64,000 nucleotides of DNA from the NCBI RefSeq assembly GCF_022539315.1, contig NC_066313.1:72729934-72793933 (forward strand), given 5' to 3'. A program made the translations under genes and the position numbers. The notes under the pieces were generated by a model. The model was not told the DNA's origin. It worked only from the letters and a program-made list of their open reading frames with translations, and did not search any database. Below, one piece after another: positions 38,125 through 49,864 of this stretch. Source of the DNA: Serinus canaria (Eukaryota; Chordata; Aves; Passeriformes; Fringillidae). Numbering within the stretch: position 1 is the first letter of the stretch; each line of letters starts with the position of its first letter.

Positions 38125-38642
38125 CAGCTATAACAGTTGAGAGGAAGTGCCAAGCATGGTGAAACTACTGTCGTTGTTTATCCACAGTACTAACATGAAA
38201 TTGCTTACATTATTAACATTATTTCATGCATTTATGAGTGTAGGAGTAAACATATGTTTTCTTATGGATATTTAGGGCAAGGAGGTCTTATTTATGCTTC
38301 CTGGCTTGGTCTGGTATATTCAATAAATAGTTCTGATGTTTCCACTGTGAGGAAGATGGTGTGAGTTTGACAGGGATTGGTTGCAAGGGGGCCAAAAACC
38401 AACATCATAAATGTTAGAAGGTGTAGCTGGTACATATTTTAAAGAAAGTTAAGCAGTTCAGGAAAGTACAACCTCATTTATTCTTACCCAAAACATGGGA
38501 AAACAGGAAAGAACAGTCCTTGATACTTTTTACCAGACAGACAGTAAAGGTAAAAATGTAAAAATAAAAACCCTACTTGAACAACTAGTTTTTGATTAGT
38601 CTAGCTAAGTCAAGAATAATTGGATGACTGATTTTATTTAGC
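38125..38642. other. AT-rich DNA, no feature seen
   Basis: Spacer between a CR1 tail and an LTR, with no recognised content. Confidence 0.45.
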
Positions 38643-38644
38643 TG

Positions 38645-39203
38645 TGTTTCCTGGTGTCAGTATGGATACAGTAAATTTTCCTCCCAGTAACTTGTACAGT
38701 GCTGTGTTTATTAGGATGAAAACAATAACATGCTGATATTTTAGTTATTACTAAGTAGTGCTTACTCTAAGACAAGGGTTTTTAAGCTTATTATACTGCC
38801 CTGCCAGTGAGGAGAATGCTGGGCACAAGAAATTGGGAGGATCCATAGCCACAACAACTGACCCCAATGGGCAAAAGGAACATTCCCAGGAAATGACAGC
38901 ATTTAAACCAGGGGGAAAGTTGGCCAGAAGCTGCTGCTCAGGGTAAGGATGGGCACTGTTCAGCAGGTGGTGAGCAATTGTGTTGTTCATCACTTCTTTT
39001 GTATAATTCTTTTGTTGTTGTTTGTTATTAGTTGCAGTCGTAGAGTAGTAGTAGTAGTAGTTATTTTCTGTCCTATTAAACTGTCTACCTCAACCCAAAA
39101 ATCTCACTCTTTTTTTCTGATTCTCTCCCTATACCACTTTGAGGCCAGGATGTAAGAAAACTAATGTGTGGTGATTAGCTGCCTGCCATGTTAAATCATG
39201 ACA
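38645..39203 (+). mobile_element. Full-length-looking solo LTR, ERV-L-like
   Basis: The order fits a widespread avian LTR family that I remember: a TGT start, then GTGCTTACTCTAAGACAAGG, then CTGCCCTGCCAGTGAGGAGA, an ATTTAAA TATA-like site at 38901-38907, ATTAAA at 39075-39080 followed by CTGTCTACCTCAACCC, and an end AAATCATGACA at 39203. The block at about 38797-38887 also matches the copy at 42.6-42.9 kb read in reverse, which supports a repeat from this window alone. A GTA microsatellite lies inside. No clear target-site duplication or internal viral sequence is seen. Confidence 0.85.
39045..39060. repeat. GTA trinucleotide repeat inside LTR
   Basis: GTAGA followed by three to four GTA units. 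It probably grew after the LTR inserted. Confidence 0.8.
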
Positions 39204-39209
39204 TCAGGA

Positions 39210-41040
39210 TATAGAGGTTTCCTTCACCCAACAAGATGAACTTGTTGTGATCTTTACACATAATTAATTTTTTAAATCTATGGATGTCCTTTAGTATATC
39301 TAATTCCTCATGCCATGCAACTTACCTTAAAACAGAAAAAATTAAAAACAATCACAACCAAAAAAAAGCCCCCCTCAAAAAACTTACAAAAGCAAGTTTG
39401 TATAGCCTATGCAAAAATACGTAAAATAAGTAGTTTGCAAAAGCTGAGCAATGATACACATGACTTATGACAGATATTGTTTAAAGATTGACAGTATTTC
39501 TATATTCAATATTTCACATAATCAAGATGAATACATAAATGACTTTTGGAATTACTTAATTTTTTTTTTTTGGCATGACATGAATTGTTAGATGTAGAGC
39601 TCCTCTTAAAGGAGTTTTTCATCAGGTTTATCATTCTGAACTTGCTGCAGCAGCTGCTAGCACTACCAGCGAACAGCGAAATTGAGAAGGATGCAACTGA
39701 TAGGTTTTACCCTTTATCAGCCTCATGCTAATTTAATGCAACACAGAATATTATTTGTATTACTTCAAAAGTAAAAAGATGCACCCCATGGGATTACACC
39801 ACTATTAGACATTTCTTACTCTATTGTGACTGAGTCAACACAGCATTAAAAACAGGGATTGTACAAACTTCATTTGTGATAATAAACTTAATGAGCAGCA
39901 CTAAGAAATGTCTGAGGAACTGAATTATGATGACATAGTATTTGCAAAATAGAGCTTTGTATTTTTTTGTATGTTGTTTCACTAAAGACACACCAGCTTT
40001 TTTGGTATGAAATGGAAAATAAGAATTCCAATGTGCATTTTAAACATCTGTCATGGTAGGCAATCACTGGAAGGGAAACAATCTCTAAAAACATGTAAGA
40101 TGCAAAATTAGAACACTCAAACTTGTTTCTTTTGAAATAAGATGGTTATAGTGTTTTGTGATGTTTTCTGTTGTCATCAGTAAAATTCCTCAGTTTTACT
40201 GTGCATCAATAACAGGGAAAGGAAGGAGTAAAATAAATACAGATTTATTTCATTAGGAGGTGCAATTGTGATAGCTCAGTTTATTTAGCACCAGACAGAA
40301 TGGCTGAAAATGCTGGTACACCAACCAAAGTGAATGGCACCTAACTTGGTCATTATAGAAATAACCCCAGCAAAAGCCAAAGAAAAAGTCTTCTAAAGCT
40401 TTATATGTACAGGCTGGATTTTGCCTGGTACTCCATAATCCTTATGGATCCAGCCCTGACAGGGATCCTCTCTCACTGAAACTACTTAAAGTTGAAAATT
40501 TTAAAATAGTTTTGGTTTTATTTTTCAAAACTGTAACATAATTTTAAAAAAATAATCTTTGGTTTACAGAATACTTCTTTTTTTGCATATTGCATCTGAC
40601 AGCCTTCCCTCTGTCATTCCATTTTCTATTTCATTATTTATAACCACACTCTCACAGTCCCAATCCTTTTGTTCCCATTTCTGTCAATCTCCTCTCTACA
40701 CACATAAGCACATCATCACCTATTTACTCTGAATGAAATAACCAGCGTGGTGGGCCTTGGGCCTGTCAATAATTCATATTGCACAGCAAAAGTGATTTGA
40801 TAAATACTTGTGATCCCTGTAAATCACCTTGAAAACTGATTATATCTAGGATGATGGAGATCAGAATGACCTGTGAAACTGCATTTGGGGATAGAAAGGT
40901 GAAGAGTTTTCTTAGTGTGGAGGAAAAACACATATTTTTTAAATTTCTTTTGTAGAAATGTTTGCACAACTTCACCTGGTATGGCTTTTTTCCAGTCATT
41001 TCCACTAACTAATATTCTATTACTTCAAAGTTATCTAGTA
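39210..41040. other. AT-rich DNA, no gene seen
   Basis: No recognisable exon or repeat family. Confidence 0.45.
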
Positions 41041-41110
41041 AAAAAATAAAAAAAAGACAAAACCAAACAAACAAAAAACCCAAACCAGCAAACTAACAAG
41101 CAAAGCCCAA
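41041..41110. repeat. A-rich low-complexity tract
   Basis: A runs with AAAC, AACCA and AAGC words on the plus strand. Simple sequence. Confidence 0.75.
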
Positions 41111-41114
41111 CAAT

Positions 41115-42590
41115 GCCATATTATGAAGAATAATTTCAGATGGTTTTGTTCATCAGTGATTTTGTTGCTGGATATGTTCATCTTAATTTTTTTCTAGTTG
41201 TGTTTGCTTTGTTTCACAGAACTTTGACAAGGCTGTATGTAATGAATCAGTGTCTCCTGTTCAATATTGAATGCTTCTGAAAATTACTTATTTGTTTTCC
41301 CTAATTTGTTGAATACATTAGCTAATTTTCTTAACACAAATTGGTCACTGTCAGGTAGAATGTGCTGAAGACAAAGAATTTTTGAGTGGAATACACACAA
41401 GGTACTCCTTTTTGACTGAAAAGCAAAAGCTTGTAGCAGACATTCAGCAGGGAAAATCCTAAAGAAGCAGTTGTGAGTTATAGGAGCTGTGATCTTTGTG
41501 ATCTATCATGATCTTCTAAAAAACCCAAAAAATTATATGTTATAAAGTAACAAACACATTTAACATCCATTGACGGTAATCAAAAAATAAAAGCTAAATG
41601 CTAAATTGTATGATGGGATAATTTTTAAAATTTGCTTCTTCATTTCAAGGTTGAGATAATTTCGCACATGTCCCTTGTTAATTGTATCTTAATTACCTCT
41701 GCTCATGTTATAGTTATAAAAACTTTGTTCTACAATATTTTCATTTAGTTCATCACCAAATTCCATCTCTTTCAAGCCAATAGAAGCCACATCTACACTA
41801 CTACAAAAGACATCTTTTCTCTGGTTGCTGTGTCTTATTCAATGCCCAAGCCATACCCCAGCCACATATTAGGACAAGTTATTAGTGTGTAAAATCTTCT
41901 GTGCTACCAGTTACACAAAAGTGGATCTTTGGAGCACAGGAGTCATCATCTGTTGAAGGAGTACAGGCCTGCTTGTCCAGGACACAAAGCTTGTGGAAGC
42001 AACAACAGCAAGGCTGATGACAGCCACAGAAAGCTAAAGACAATGACCACCACTGAAAAAAGTCAAAGCTTTCTTTTTTCTCTGCTTACACACTTTGACT
42101 CTACTGTAAGAGAAAGTGAGAGCAGGAGCACTTCAGAACTCCAGCTTTAATTACCTTGGCTCTGCAAACAAACAAGTAATGGATATAGGGCAACAAAGAG
42201 CAGAAGTCAATCTGTGCTACAGTGCAGTCAAGAACAGTGGTCCAAGGGTAGTCTCCTATTAATAAACAAAATATTTAGACTGCTTCAAAACTTTCTGTGA
42301 TATTTCTGCAGTACAGACTTCCCTAGGGTAGGTCTTCCAAAGGCATAAAAGTGGAAAATATTCAGATGCTTTTTATTAAGTAAGACAACATTTAAAAGAG
42401 GACACACTGTATCAATGTTATACCTATAGCCCTAATTTTGCTGCAATGACATTAGTTAAAAAACAATTTTCTCCAGGCCCAAATTTGTCCTATTCCATAA
42501 AGCACAGCTATCACCATTTTTTTCCTAATATTTACCTGCTGTTTAATATCAGATGCCAAAACTCTTCTGTTACCTTTTTGTACAAACATT
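41115..42590. other. AT-rich DNA, no gene seen
   Basis: A slightly richer stretch at about 41.93-42.24 kb holds a 73-codon frame with no recognisable domain. No exon or repeat family was recognised. Confidence 0.4.
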
Positions 42591-42594
42591 CTTT

Positions 42595-42888
42595 TGATTT
42601 AATGAGATGACATCCAATGGTATGGATTATCTCTTGGATCAGTTGGGGTTAGCTGTCCAAGCTGTTTTCCCTCCCATTTTCTTGAGAGCTCCCAGCCTTC
42701 TGGCTGGCATGGCTGCATGGGAAACAGAAAAGGCCATGACTCTGTGCTAGCACTGCTCAGCAACAGCTGGTGTAGAACTGGCTTATCAACACTTTTTTCA
42801 ACATGAATCCAAAACAAAGCCCCATACAAGCTATTGTGAAGGAAACTAACTCTAGCCAAACTAGAGATTCATAGCCAACACCAGCACA
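42595..42888 (-). mobile_element. Truncated LTR, same family as 38.6 kb (minus strand)
   Basis: Read on the minus strand it starts TGTGCTGG at 42888. It continues with GGCTAGAGTTAGTTTCCTTC, then CAGTGCTAGCACAGAGTCA, then CCAGCCAGAAGGCTGGGAG, and ends near GGATGTCATCTCATT. This is the U3 half of the family seen full length at 38645-39203. R and U5 are missing or unrecognisable. About 20 extra bases (near 42858-42876) seem to be inserted close to its 5' end. The open frames here are not genes. Confidence 0.8.
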
Positions 42889-42889
42889 C

Positions 42890-44160
42890 CACTGCACAGC
42901 AGGGATAAATATAATGATGCATTGGCAGAATGCAATTTTTGAGTGTACACCACGCATAGAGATTGTTGTAATAATCTACCAGTAGCCAAGTATTTCAGAC
43001 TTATTAACTTCTTTATTCATCTTCAAACCTAGGGAAACCAAACAAGAGCATCCTTTTTATCTGCTGTAACTGATAATCTTGGGAAGTTTTTTTATATGCC
43101 ATTAACATATGTAGATATGTTAGATAATCCTGACATGAATTTTACAGCAAAAAGCAATGAAACTAATTGTTTCATTCTTGCTTTTGTTGAAATATTAAAA
43201 TTATAGCTGACAATATTAATACCCCAATTCATAAGCTTTTGCTTTCCAACACACCAACCCATATTTTGGAACGTAAGTATAGAAAAACTGAGCTACACTG
43301 CCTCAGTATAATGCAATTCTGGGAACTCATCCAAATTTGGGAATGCTGTTTAACTACCAGCACATCAAGAATGGACAGATAACTCATCTCATAGTAAACT
43401 AAGAAAAGAATATAATTGAGGAGTTTGAAGATAAGATTTTGTGTTTTATAAAAATGATGCAAGAGACTTTCCAACTTCCTTACTAATAGAGCCAAAGTCT
43501 GTATTCTTTGAAAGACTCTTTTCCATTTACAGCTGATTTATTAATGGGCAATACAGTTCAAACAGCCTTTTATGCAGCCAAGATTTCTTCTACACAGATA
43601 TTAAAATTTGTGGACAGAAGCAGCCCAAGACAGAGTGGTGTTGTCTACAGTTTCAAATTTGCCATAGCAAATCTGCAATTAAACAATGTCTCATTACTTG
43701 CAAAATCCTTCCAGTCTAACAGTCGTTCTGCTTCAGTTGTTTACTGATTTCCTCTTCCTCGAATCCAAAGATTATTTGAAAAGAAGCAGACAGACAATTT
43801 GTCTTTGCAGGAGGGGTAGATTAGGCAAACAGTTTAGAAAGCATGAACTCTGGAAGTGGCAGATTTGAGTGTCTAAAATAATATTGAAAATTGCCTTCCA
43901 GTGATGTTTATGTTCTCTGGCTTCAAGAGCATGCAGGGCAAGATGATGAGTGTCAGCAAACAAACACGACAGCTCCAAGAGGGAGTCATGAAATGGCAGT
44001 AAAAACACCTGGTAATACTACCCAGAAATCCCAGAACTTCCAAACCATAGATTTGTGACAACTGAGGAAGTAGCAAGACATTGAATGTGCAACCATTCTT
44101 TCACACATCTGTAGCAGGTTGCTTGGCATGAGAAATAAGCCGCAAGTCAGGTTATCTTGT
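42890..44160. other. AT-rich DNA, no gene seen
   Basis: No recognisable exon or repeat. The open frames (60-88 codons) have no recognisable content. Confidence 0.45.
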
Positions 44161-44167
44161 TATTGAG

Positions 44168-44551
44168 TGTTGCCAACATATTTTATGAAAAATCCTTTAC
44201 TTAGGATTTTTCCTTTCCTGAGAGTTGAGAAGCCTCGGAACAAACTAAACAATTCTTATCTGCTGCTGTGGAATGCCACGGGAAAATCTGTGATTGGCCC
44301 CATCAGACTGTTTCCAATTAAGAGCCTATCACAATTCACCTGTTCGGCCCGTCTCGGGCTGAGAAGACTTCAGTTTACACATTCCTATTCTATTCTTAGC
44401 TTAGCCTTGTAGTGAAATCCTTCTCTTTATTCTTTTAGTATAGTTTCTATATCTTATATATCATATAATAATAAATCAAAGCCTTCTGATACATGGAGTC
44501 AACGTTGTCGTCTCTTCCCTCATCATGGGACCTCAGAAAACCCCTGTAATA
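44168..44551 (+). mobile_element. Solo LTR, ERVK-like passerine type
   Basis: Starts TGTTGCCAACATATTTTATG and passes CTGCTGCTGTGGAATGC and GTGATTGGCC. It then has a T/A-rich pre-polyadenylation block, AATAAA at 44470-44475, and CATGGAGTCA with GTCTCTTCCCTCATC. This is a layout I associate with a common songbird LTR. Flanking 6-mers ATTGAG (44162-44167) and ATAGAG (44552-44557) differ at one base, consistent with the 6-bp duplication of ERVK-type integrases, if the end is 44551 and the terminal CA has mutated to TA. A conserved-looking hairpin (AAAAATCCT and AGGATTTTT) lies near its start. Confidence 0.85.
44470..44475 (+). promoter_or_regulatory. AATAAA polyadenylation signal of LTR
   Basis: Hexamer in the expected place, about 80 bases before the LTR end, where the R region should lie. 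Confidence 0.7.
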
Positions 44552-44559
44552 ATAGAGCA

Positions 44560-45478
44560 TTCTGCCTTGCTGATATTCGTGCTTGTATTATACCCAAAAC
44601 ACAGTCCTACTTTTCATGTTACATTACCTTTCATGGAGCTTTTATCAATGCATCACCTTAAATAATATACTTAGCTTAAGTACAATACACAGTGATTGAA
44701 AATGGTGTCTTAAAATCTTCTGTTCAGCCCTTAAGCTATTTTTTGGAACTGAAATGGTCATTTCAAGAGTAAGGTTCATTATTATACAGGAAGAAAATAT
44801 TTTAATCTTCTCAAGTACTTCTCTTGCTCTGAGCAGATCAACCCTGTCAGAAGATGAAATGCACTGCATGGTTTTTATTATTTTTGCTAGCAATTGAATG
44901 ATAAAATCCAGACTTTAATCCAGATAATAAAGTCCTCCAAAACCATAAAGAGACAAAAGTCACAAGCAGTCTATACCTAAACATTTTGGAACAATATACT
45001 GAACATAATACACACATGCACACACAAAATTCAAAACTCAGTAACCTCTAATAAAGACGAAATCTAAAGTGTTTATTGGAGAGTTTAATAGAATAGAAAA
45101 GAAAAAAAAAATGGATGAACTTGATACAAAACATCATTCATTTCTTGTCATGGAGTTTAAATTAAATTCAAATCAATTTCTGATCTCATCTTCCCATCAC
45201 ATTCTGTGAGGGCATTTTTAACCTGAGGCTAAAATTGATGGAACCAACAATTTGTAGAACAACTTGCGTTACCTTAAGAAGGCTCGTGCATATCAAAACA
45301 ATCAAAAGATAAAGGGCTGGGGACAGAGACACACAGGAGAAAATGGTAATAGGGCTGTGTATTGTCTATTCTTTGGTAATGTAGTTTTTATGTAACATTT
45401 CGTCTCCCCAAAGTAAATGTCATTTAAAATATTGAAATGATGGACAAGTAATGAGAAACTGTGCCCTGGGAAATGACT
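44560..45478. other. AT-rich DNA, no gene seen
   Basis: No recognisable exon or repeat. Confidence 0.45.
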
Positions 45479-45596
45479 AGCAAGAGGTGAGATGGGGCAA
45501 GAAAAAGAGAGGAAGAGAAGAGAAGAGAGGGGAGAGGAAGCATGGGAAGGGAGCAGGGGAGGAAGAAGAAGAAGGGGAAGAGTAGGAAAGGGAAGG
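45479..45596. repeat. Purine-rich GA/GGA tract
   Basis: About 120 bases that are almost all purine on the plus strand. A clean contrast to the noisy tract at 31.6-31.9 kb, since it carries no CpG. Confidence 0.85.
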
Positions 45597-45599
45597 ATT

Positions 45600-46504
45600 C
45601 TCTCTAGTTCTGCTTTCTAATTCAATTTCTAATTCTGCACATTACAGTGTGCATCTAATAATGTTATTCCATGTACTGTTTGAGACTCTAGAAGACACTG
45701 ACCTCATTAGAGAGCAAAATCAGGAATAAGACATCTATGTGGAGCATGTCAAGGTTAAAAAAACAGTAGCAGATGCTATACAGCATACCATGGATGGAAT
45801 ATCATTTTAGCAATATAATTCAAACTGCAGGTATTATAGTCAAATGGGAAGCTGAGAATGCCAGTAAGGATTTGAAAGGGCCAGAAAGAAGCTGAACCTG
45901 AAGGCTTTCTTTCCACATTAATTTCTGAGGAGTTATCTGTATACTGCAGCAGCTGCACATGAATACAGGATTCTGAATCCTATGTTATGAATCATTGAAT
46001 GTTCTGATAAGCAAGGTAGAGGTGATGACTAATTACATACAAATGCCTTTTTATACATTACAAACTTAGAAAATGCATTTTTTAGTGAAAAAAGATGTTG
46101 TCATGTGGAAGATATTTACATCACTGAAGACAATTTATAGTGAAAGTTATGGTACAGAAGGAAAACATGACAGGGTATTATGTATCTCAGAAATGCACTG
46201 CAGAATGAAATAAGGGAGATAGCAAGTGAACTGAATTTGTTAATGGTAAAGAACATAAGTTACAATCCAGGTGCTATTTTACATCAGGACTCTTCTTTCC
46301 TCTCTTTTCCAAATTTTTCTTTAAAACCATTCATATGTCCTTTTCAAGATGCTGAAAGAGGAGTTCTTAACTTTTCTTCTGGAATGGACTTCAAGATACA
46401 ATTACAATAGTCAAGATTATCAATTTGTGTAAACTAATCAATGCTCCTTAAAAAACCCTTTTTTGTGTGTGTGCTGTGTAATTTGCTCTTCTTCAAGAAT
46501 GCCT
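45600..46504. other. AT-rich DNA, no gene seen
   Basis: No recognisable exon or repeat. Confidence 0.45.
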
Positions 46505-46543
46505 TTTTATGTTAAATAAGGTGATTTTATGTTAAATTTATTT
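46505..46543. repeat. Short tandem duplication, ~20-bp unit x2
   Basis: TTTTATGTTAAAT recurs at 46505 and 46525, with divergence in the second half of the unit. Confidence 0.65.
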
Positions 46544-46544
46544 T

Positions 46545-48558
46545 CCAGAGATGCCATTCACAGTATTAAAATGGTAAATGGGCAAAGAGAAACTGTTCCC
46601 CTTAAATGGGCAATATGACAAATGCAAAAGAGAGATCTCTTTTGGGGTTTTGGTTGATTTACAGTGCCTGTGTGTCTGACCCAATACAAAAATCTTTGTT
46701 TCTTTAATTTTGCCTTTTCTTTTGCCATGAATAAGAAAACATATGGAAAAAAAATTGGAAGTCACCCAGACTCTTGTTTTCTCCAGATGTTGCTCAGGAA
46801 TGCAGAAGAAAAAGAGAAATAAATGGTTTGCTAGAAATAAGGAAATAATTTACAAACAAAAGAGCCAAAACCACCATTCCCAAGAAACTCTGCTACGGAA
46901 GTTTGGCCTGGACACAAATTTTTGGGTAATTTGAGATTGAACAGTAACTTCAGAAACACAGAAGTAAACATCAAAGTATACTTGAGGCTATAGTGTTAAT
47001 CATGCTACCAATCTCGTTTATATTTTTCTCTTGAAAAAGATTTAATGGGAATGAAGTTGTTACATTCTAAGAGACACATTTTAGGCAAAAAGATTAGATT
47101 CAAAATCAGCTGAGCTTACTCGAAATCACAAAACTGCTTTTCCCTTTTCTGAAAGAAAATGGATTCAATGGGTGTGCTGTTCCCATGTCTTGCAAAGTTT
47201 TGCAATAATTAGTGGTAGAAGACAGAAGGAAGTGTGGCTATACACACTAAAGTCTTACAAAGAAGAAAAACATAGTAGAAGCACTGTCCTAGCACAACCT
47301 GTAAAACCAAACTCTAAAACAAGTAGAGAGAACTATCTTTTGAAAGTACTTAAAATGACCTAATAACTATGAAAAGTATGAAAAATTACCTCTTTCAGGT
47401 TTTACACAGGATTACCTGAGCTAAATTTGGGGTTCAGACTCAAAATCAAGACTTAAAAACATGATTTACAACTGAGCTGCATATTTACTCTTTTCTGTCC
47501 AGTAGAATCTGTAGATTTCTTTGCAGGCCATTGTTATGGGAGCATTTGCTCCTTATTCTTTTTCTGCTTATAAGAATGGGCCAAGGTGATGAAAACTTTA
47601 TGCAGTCCATTTTATGTTCCTAAATTAGGTACTACCATATTTGAAGAGCAGATTGTAATGTGAGACATGGCCATTCTGATAATCTAACTCTTTTGCCTAG
47701 GTTTTTCATAAAGTCAATACGGAGAAAAAGTAGCTTTGATGTTTGAATTTTTTGACTAAACTAAATGAGTTTACTCAAATGGAATCATCTGGGCAAACAC
47801 CACTAAAAGATTGAAATTCAGAAATCCCAGAAGTTATTAGATTGCAAACTGAATTACTTTTTTGGGAGAAAAGTTTGTTTGCTTCGTTATGGTTGTAAAA
47901 GAGATTCTTTCATATTACTTAGGAGTTAAACCATCAGTGAGGGACAAGTTATTCCTTCATCAAGGTCTGCATCATGGTCTCTTCTTGATATTGCAAGTCC
48001 TGTGCTGTGGGATATAGCTATGCTGCTTCAGTGCATGGCATGTAAAGGATACTCTGTTAGTTCCATTGGTCTACAGACTGCTAGTTGTGTCATCACCTAA
48101 AAAAGTCTCTGTGTGAGTTTACTTGAGCACTTATAATGCCTGCAGCAGTGAGAGAATTTTAAAGCAGACCAGGCTATGTCTCAAGGGTAGACAGTCTGTG
48201 TTGTTACCTAGGGCTGAACCTTCAACCTTCAACTTCTGACCTCAAGGCGGTCAGAACTATTTTGCCTGGATCAAGCCTACTGGAGTGAATCCATTTGTTA
48301 GCAAATCAATTGACAATTCCAAATTCTTCTGCTAATCTGGAGTTGCTCTGAACCTTTTTTAAAATTTTCAGCAATTTACATGAAATCCGATTTGTCATAT
48401 TTACTTTTTGAGAGACTAAAAGCATAAACCAAGAGTAGTCAATGTCTTGTTCTGGCTTTTTTGATTCTACAGTTGCTTTCCTTACCTGCTGCAACAGGAA
48501 AGGGAATAAAATTAAAATCTCCTCTGTTTTTCAAAAATTCTTGTTACATGGAAGATGA
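46545..48558. other. AT-rich DNA, no gene seen
   Basis: No recognisable exon or repeat. Confidence 0.45.
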
Positions 48559-48559
48559 A

Positions 48560-49010
48560 ATCACACTCATAGAGGTTAGGAAAGATCTGCAGGTGTCATG
48601 TAGTCCAACCTCTTACTCAGAGCACATCCAGCAGGCCATGTCCAGCTGATTTTTAAACATCTCTGAAGAAGCAGCGTCCACAGTCTCCCTGGGAAGGCTG
48701 TTACAGTCCTTGACCAACTTTATGACATTTTTTCTTACATAGAAAGATTTTATTTCATTTTCTTATGCTATTTTCCAGCTTGTGTCTGTTTTCTCTTGCT
48801 TTCAATCAGTACAGCTGAAAAGTTTGACTCTGTCTTCTTTAGTTTCTTGCATGAGGTGCTTCTAGGTCTGCCCTAGCCTCTCTTCTCCAGGATCAATGCT
48901 CCCCATTCTTTCAGCATTTCAGCATCACGGTGCATGGATCAACCTACTCAATAATCTTGGTATCTCCCTGCTGATGTCACTCCAAAATGTCTTCACTTTA
49001 TGTCTTGGCC
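48560..49010 (-). mobile_element. CR1 LINE 3' fragment (minus strand)
   Basis: Starts with ATCACACTCATAGAGGTTAG, then GTCATGTAGTCCAACCTC, CACAGTCTCCCTGGGAAGGC, CTTCTCCAGGATCAATGCTC and CTCAATAATCTTGGTATCTC. This is the reversed order of the CR1 3' UTR. It is about 450 bp, diverged, with no coding part. Confidence 0.92.
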
Positions 49011-49014
49011 TCTT

Positions 49015-49668
49015 CTGTGTATGTTCTTAATTCAAATTAAAAAACATTCAGTCTTTTAATTTAACTCTTGGATTGTTTGCCAGGAAGACATTCTGCTCAC
49101 CACTCCTTCTAACAGAAGAGGAGTTAAGCACGCTTGATTATTACACAATGAGCACATGTCACAGAAGCACAATTTCTTCTTGAAGAAATTGTCCCACAGA
49201 GTATTTTGAACAAATTATGCTGAATTAGTAACTACTCAGAATATTGTATACTTTTATTCTTCTAATTGTTACATAGATAGAGCAGAATTAATGATTCACT
49301 ACAAACATACATACATGAAAACTTTAATTGGAATTTTCCTTTCATTTCAGTTCAAGTAAGCTAGAATATCTCAGACTCCTTGGAGCCAAAGTTTAATGAA
49401 GTGCTATAGCTTAGGCTAGTTTCATTATTTCTAAATTTAGCTCTAGTATTAAACACTGAGGTAATCTTAACTATTACTAAATAAATTATTTGTATTAGTC
49501 CACACAGAAGACAAAACAGAAAACAACTAAAAATAGCTCCCTTTTACAAATCAGAATTTGTTTTAAGGGACACATTTCTTTAAATCAAGAGTACTCCCAT
49601 TCTGTAAGATTTCTGGATTCTGAATGTTTGGTGCATTTAATGAGGTATGAAACTTCATGAATTTCAGA
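49015..49668. other. AT-rich DNA with a perfect 11-bp hairpin
   Basis: ACAATTTCTTC (49169-49179) and its exact complement (49182-49192) are separated by two T. Otherwise no feature was recognised. Confidence 0.55.
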
Positions 49669-49669
49669 A

Positions 49670-49761
49670 TGGAATCATACAATCACAGAATGATTTGTGT
49701 TGGGAGAGAAATTAAATAATGTCTGCTTCAACCCCCCCTGCTATGAGCAGGAATATCTTTG
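49670..49761 (-). mobile_element. CR1 3' tail, left arm of head-to-head pair
   Basis: GGAATCATACAATCACAGAA, then TGATTTGTGTTGGGAGAG and CTTCAACCCCCCCTGC, is the reverse complement of a CR1 3' end. It meets an opposite CR1 tail near 49761, so about 75 bases pair imperfectly with 49780-49860. Confidence 0.9.
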
Positions 49762-49862
49762 AGCAACGTAGTCTAGTGGAAGGTGTCCCTGCCCATGGCA
49801 GAGAAGTGGCAAAAAGAATGGTCTTTAAATTTACTTCTAATCCAGGCCATTCTGTGATCTCT
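49762..49862 (+). mobile_element. CR1 3' tail, right arm of head-to-head pair
   Basis: GAGCAACGTAGTCTAGTGGA, AGGTGTCCCTGCCCATGGCA and CCAGGCCATTCTGTGATCT form the plus-strand end of a CR1. It continues directly from the reversed tail to its left with no spacer, an arrangement not produced by a single ordinary CR1 insertion. Confidence 0.92.
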
Positions 49863-49864
49863 TG

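Noticed and set aside
38645..44551. One provirus spanning the LTR cluster
   Set aside because: The LTRs are of different families or opposite orientation, and no gag, pol or env-like coding remains lie between them.
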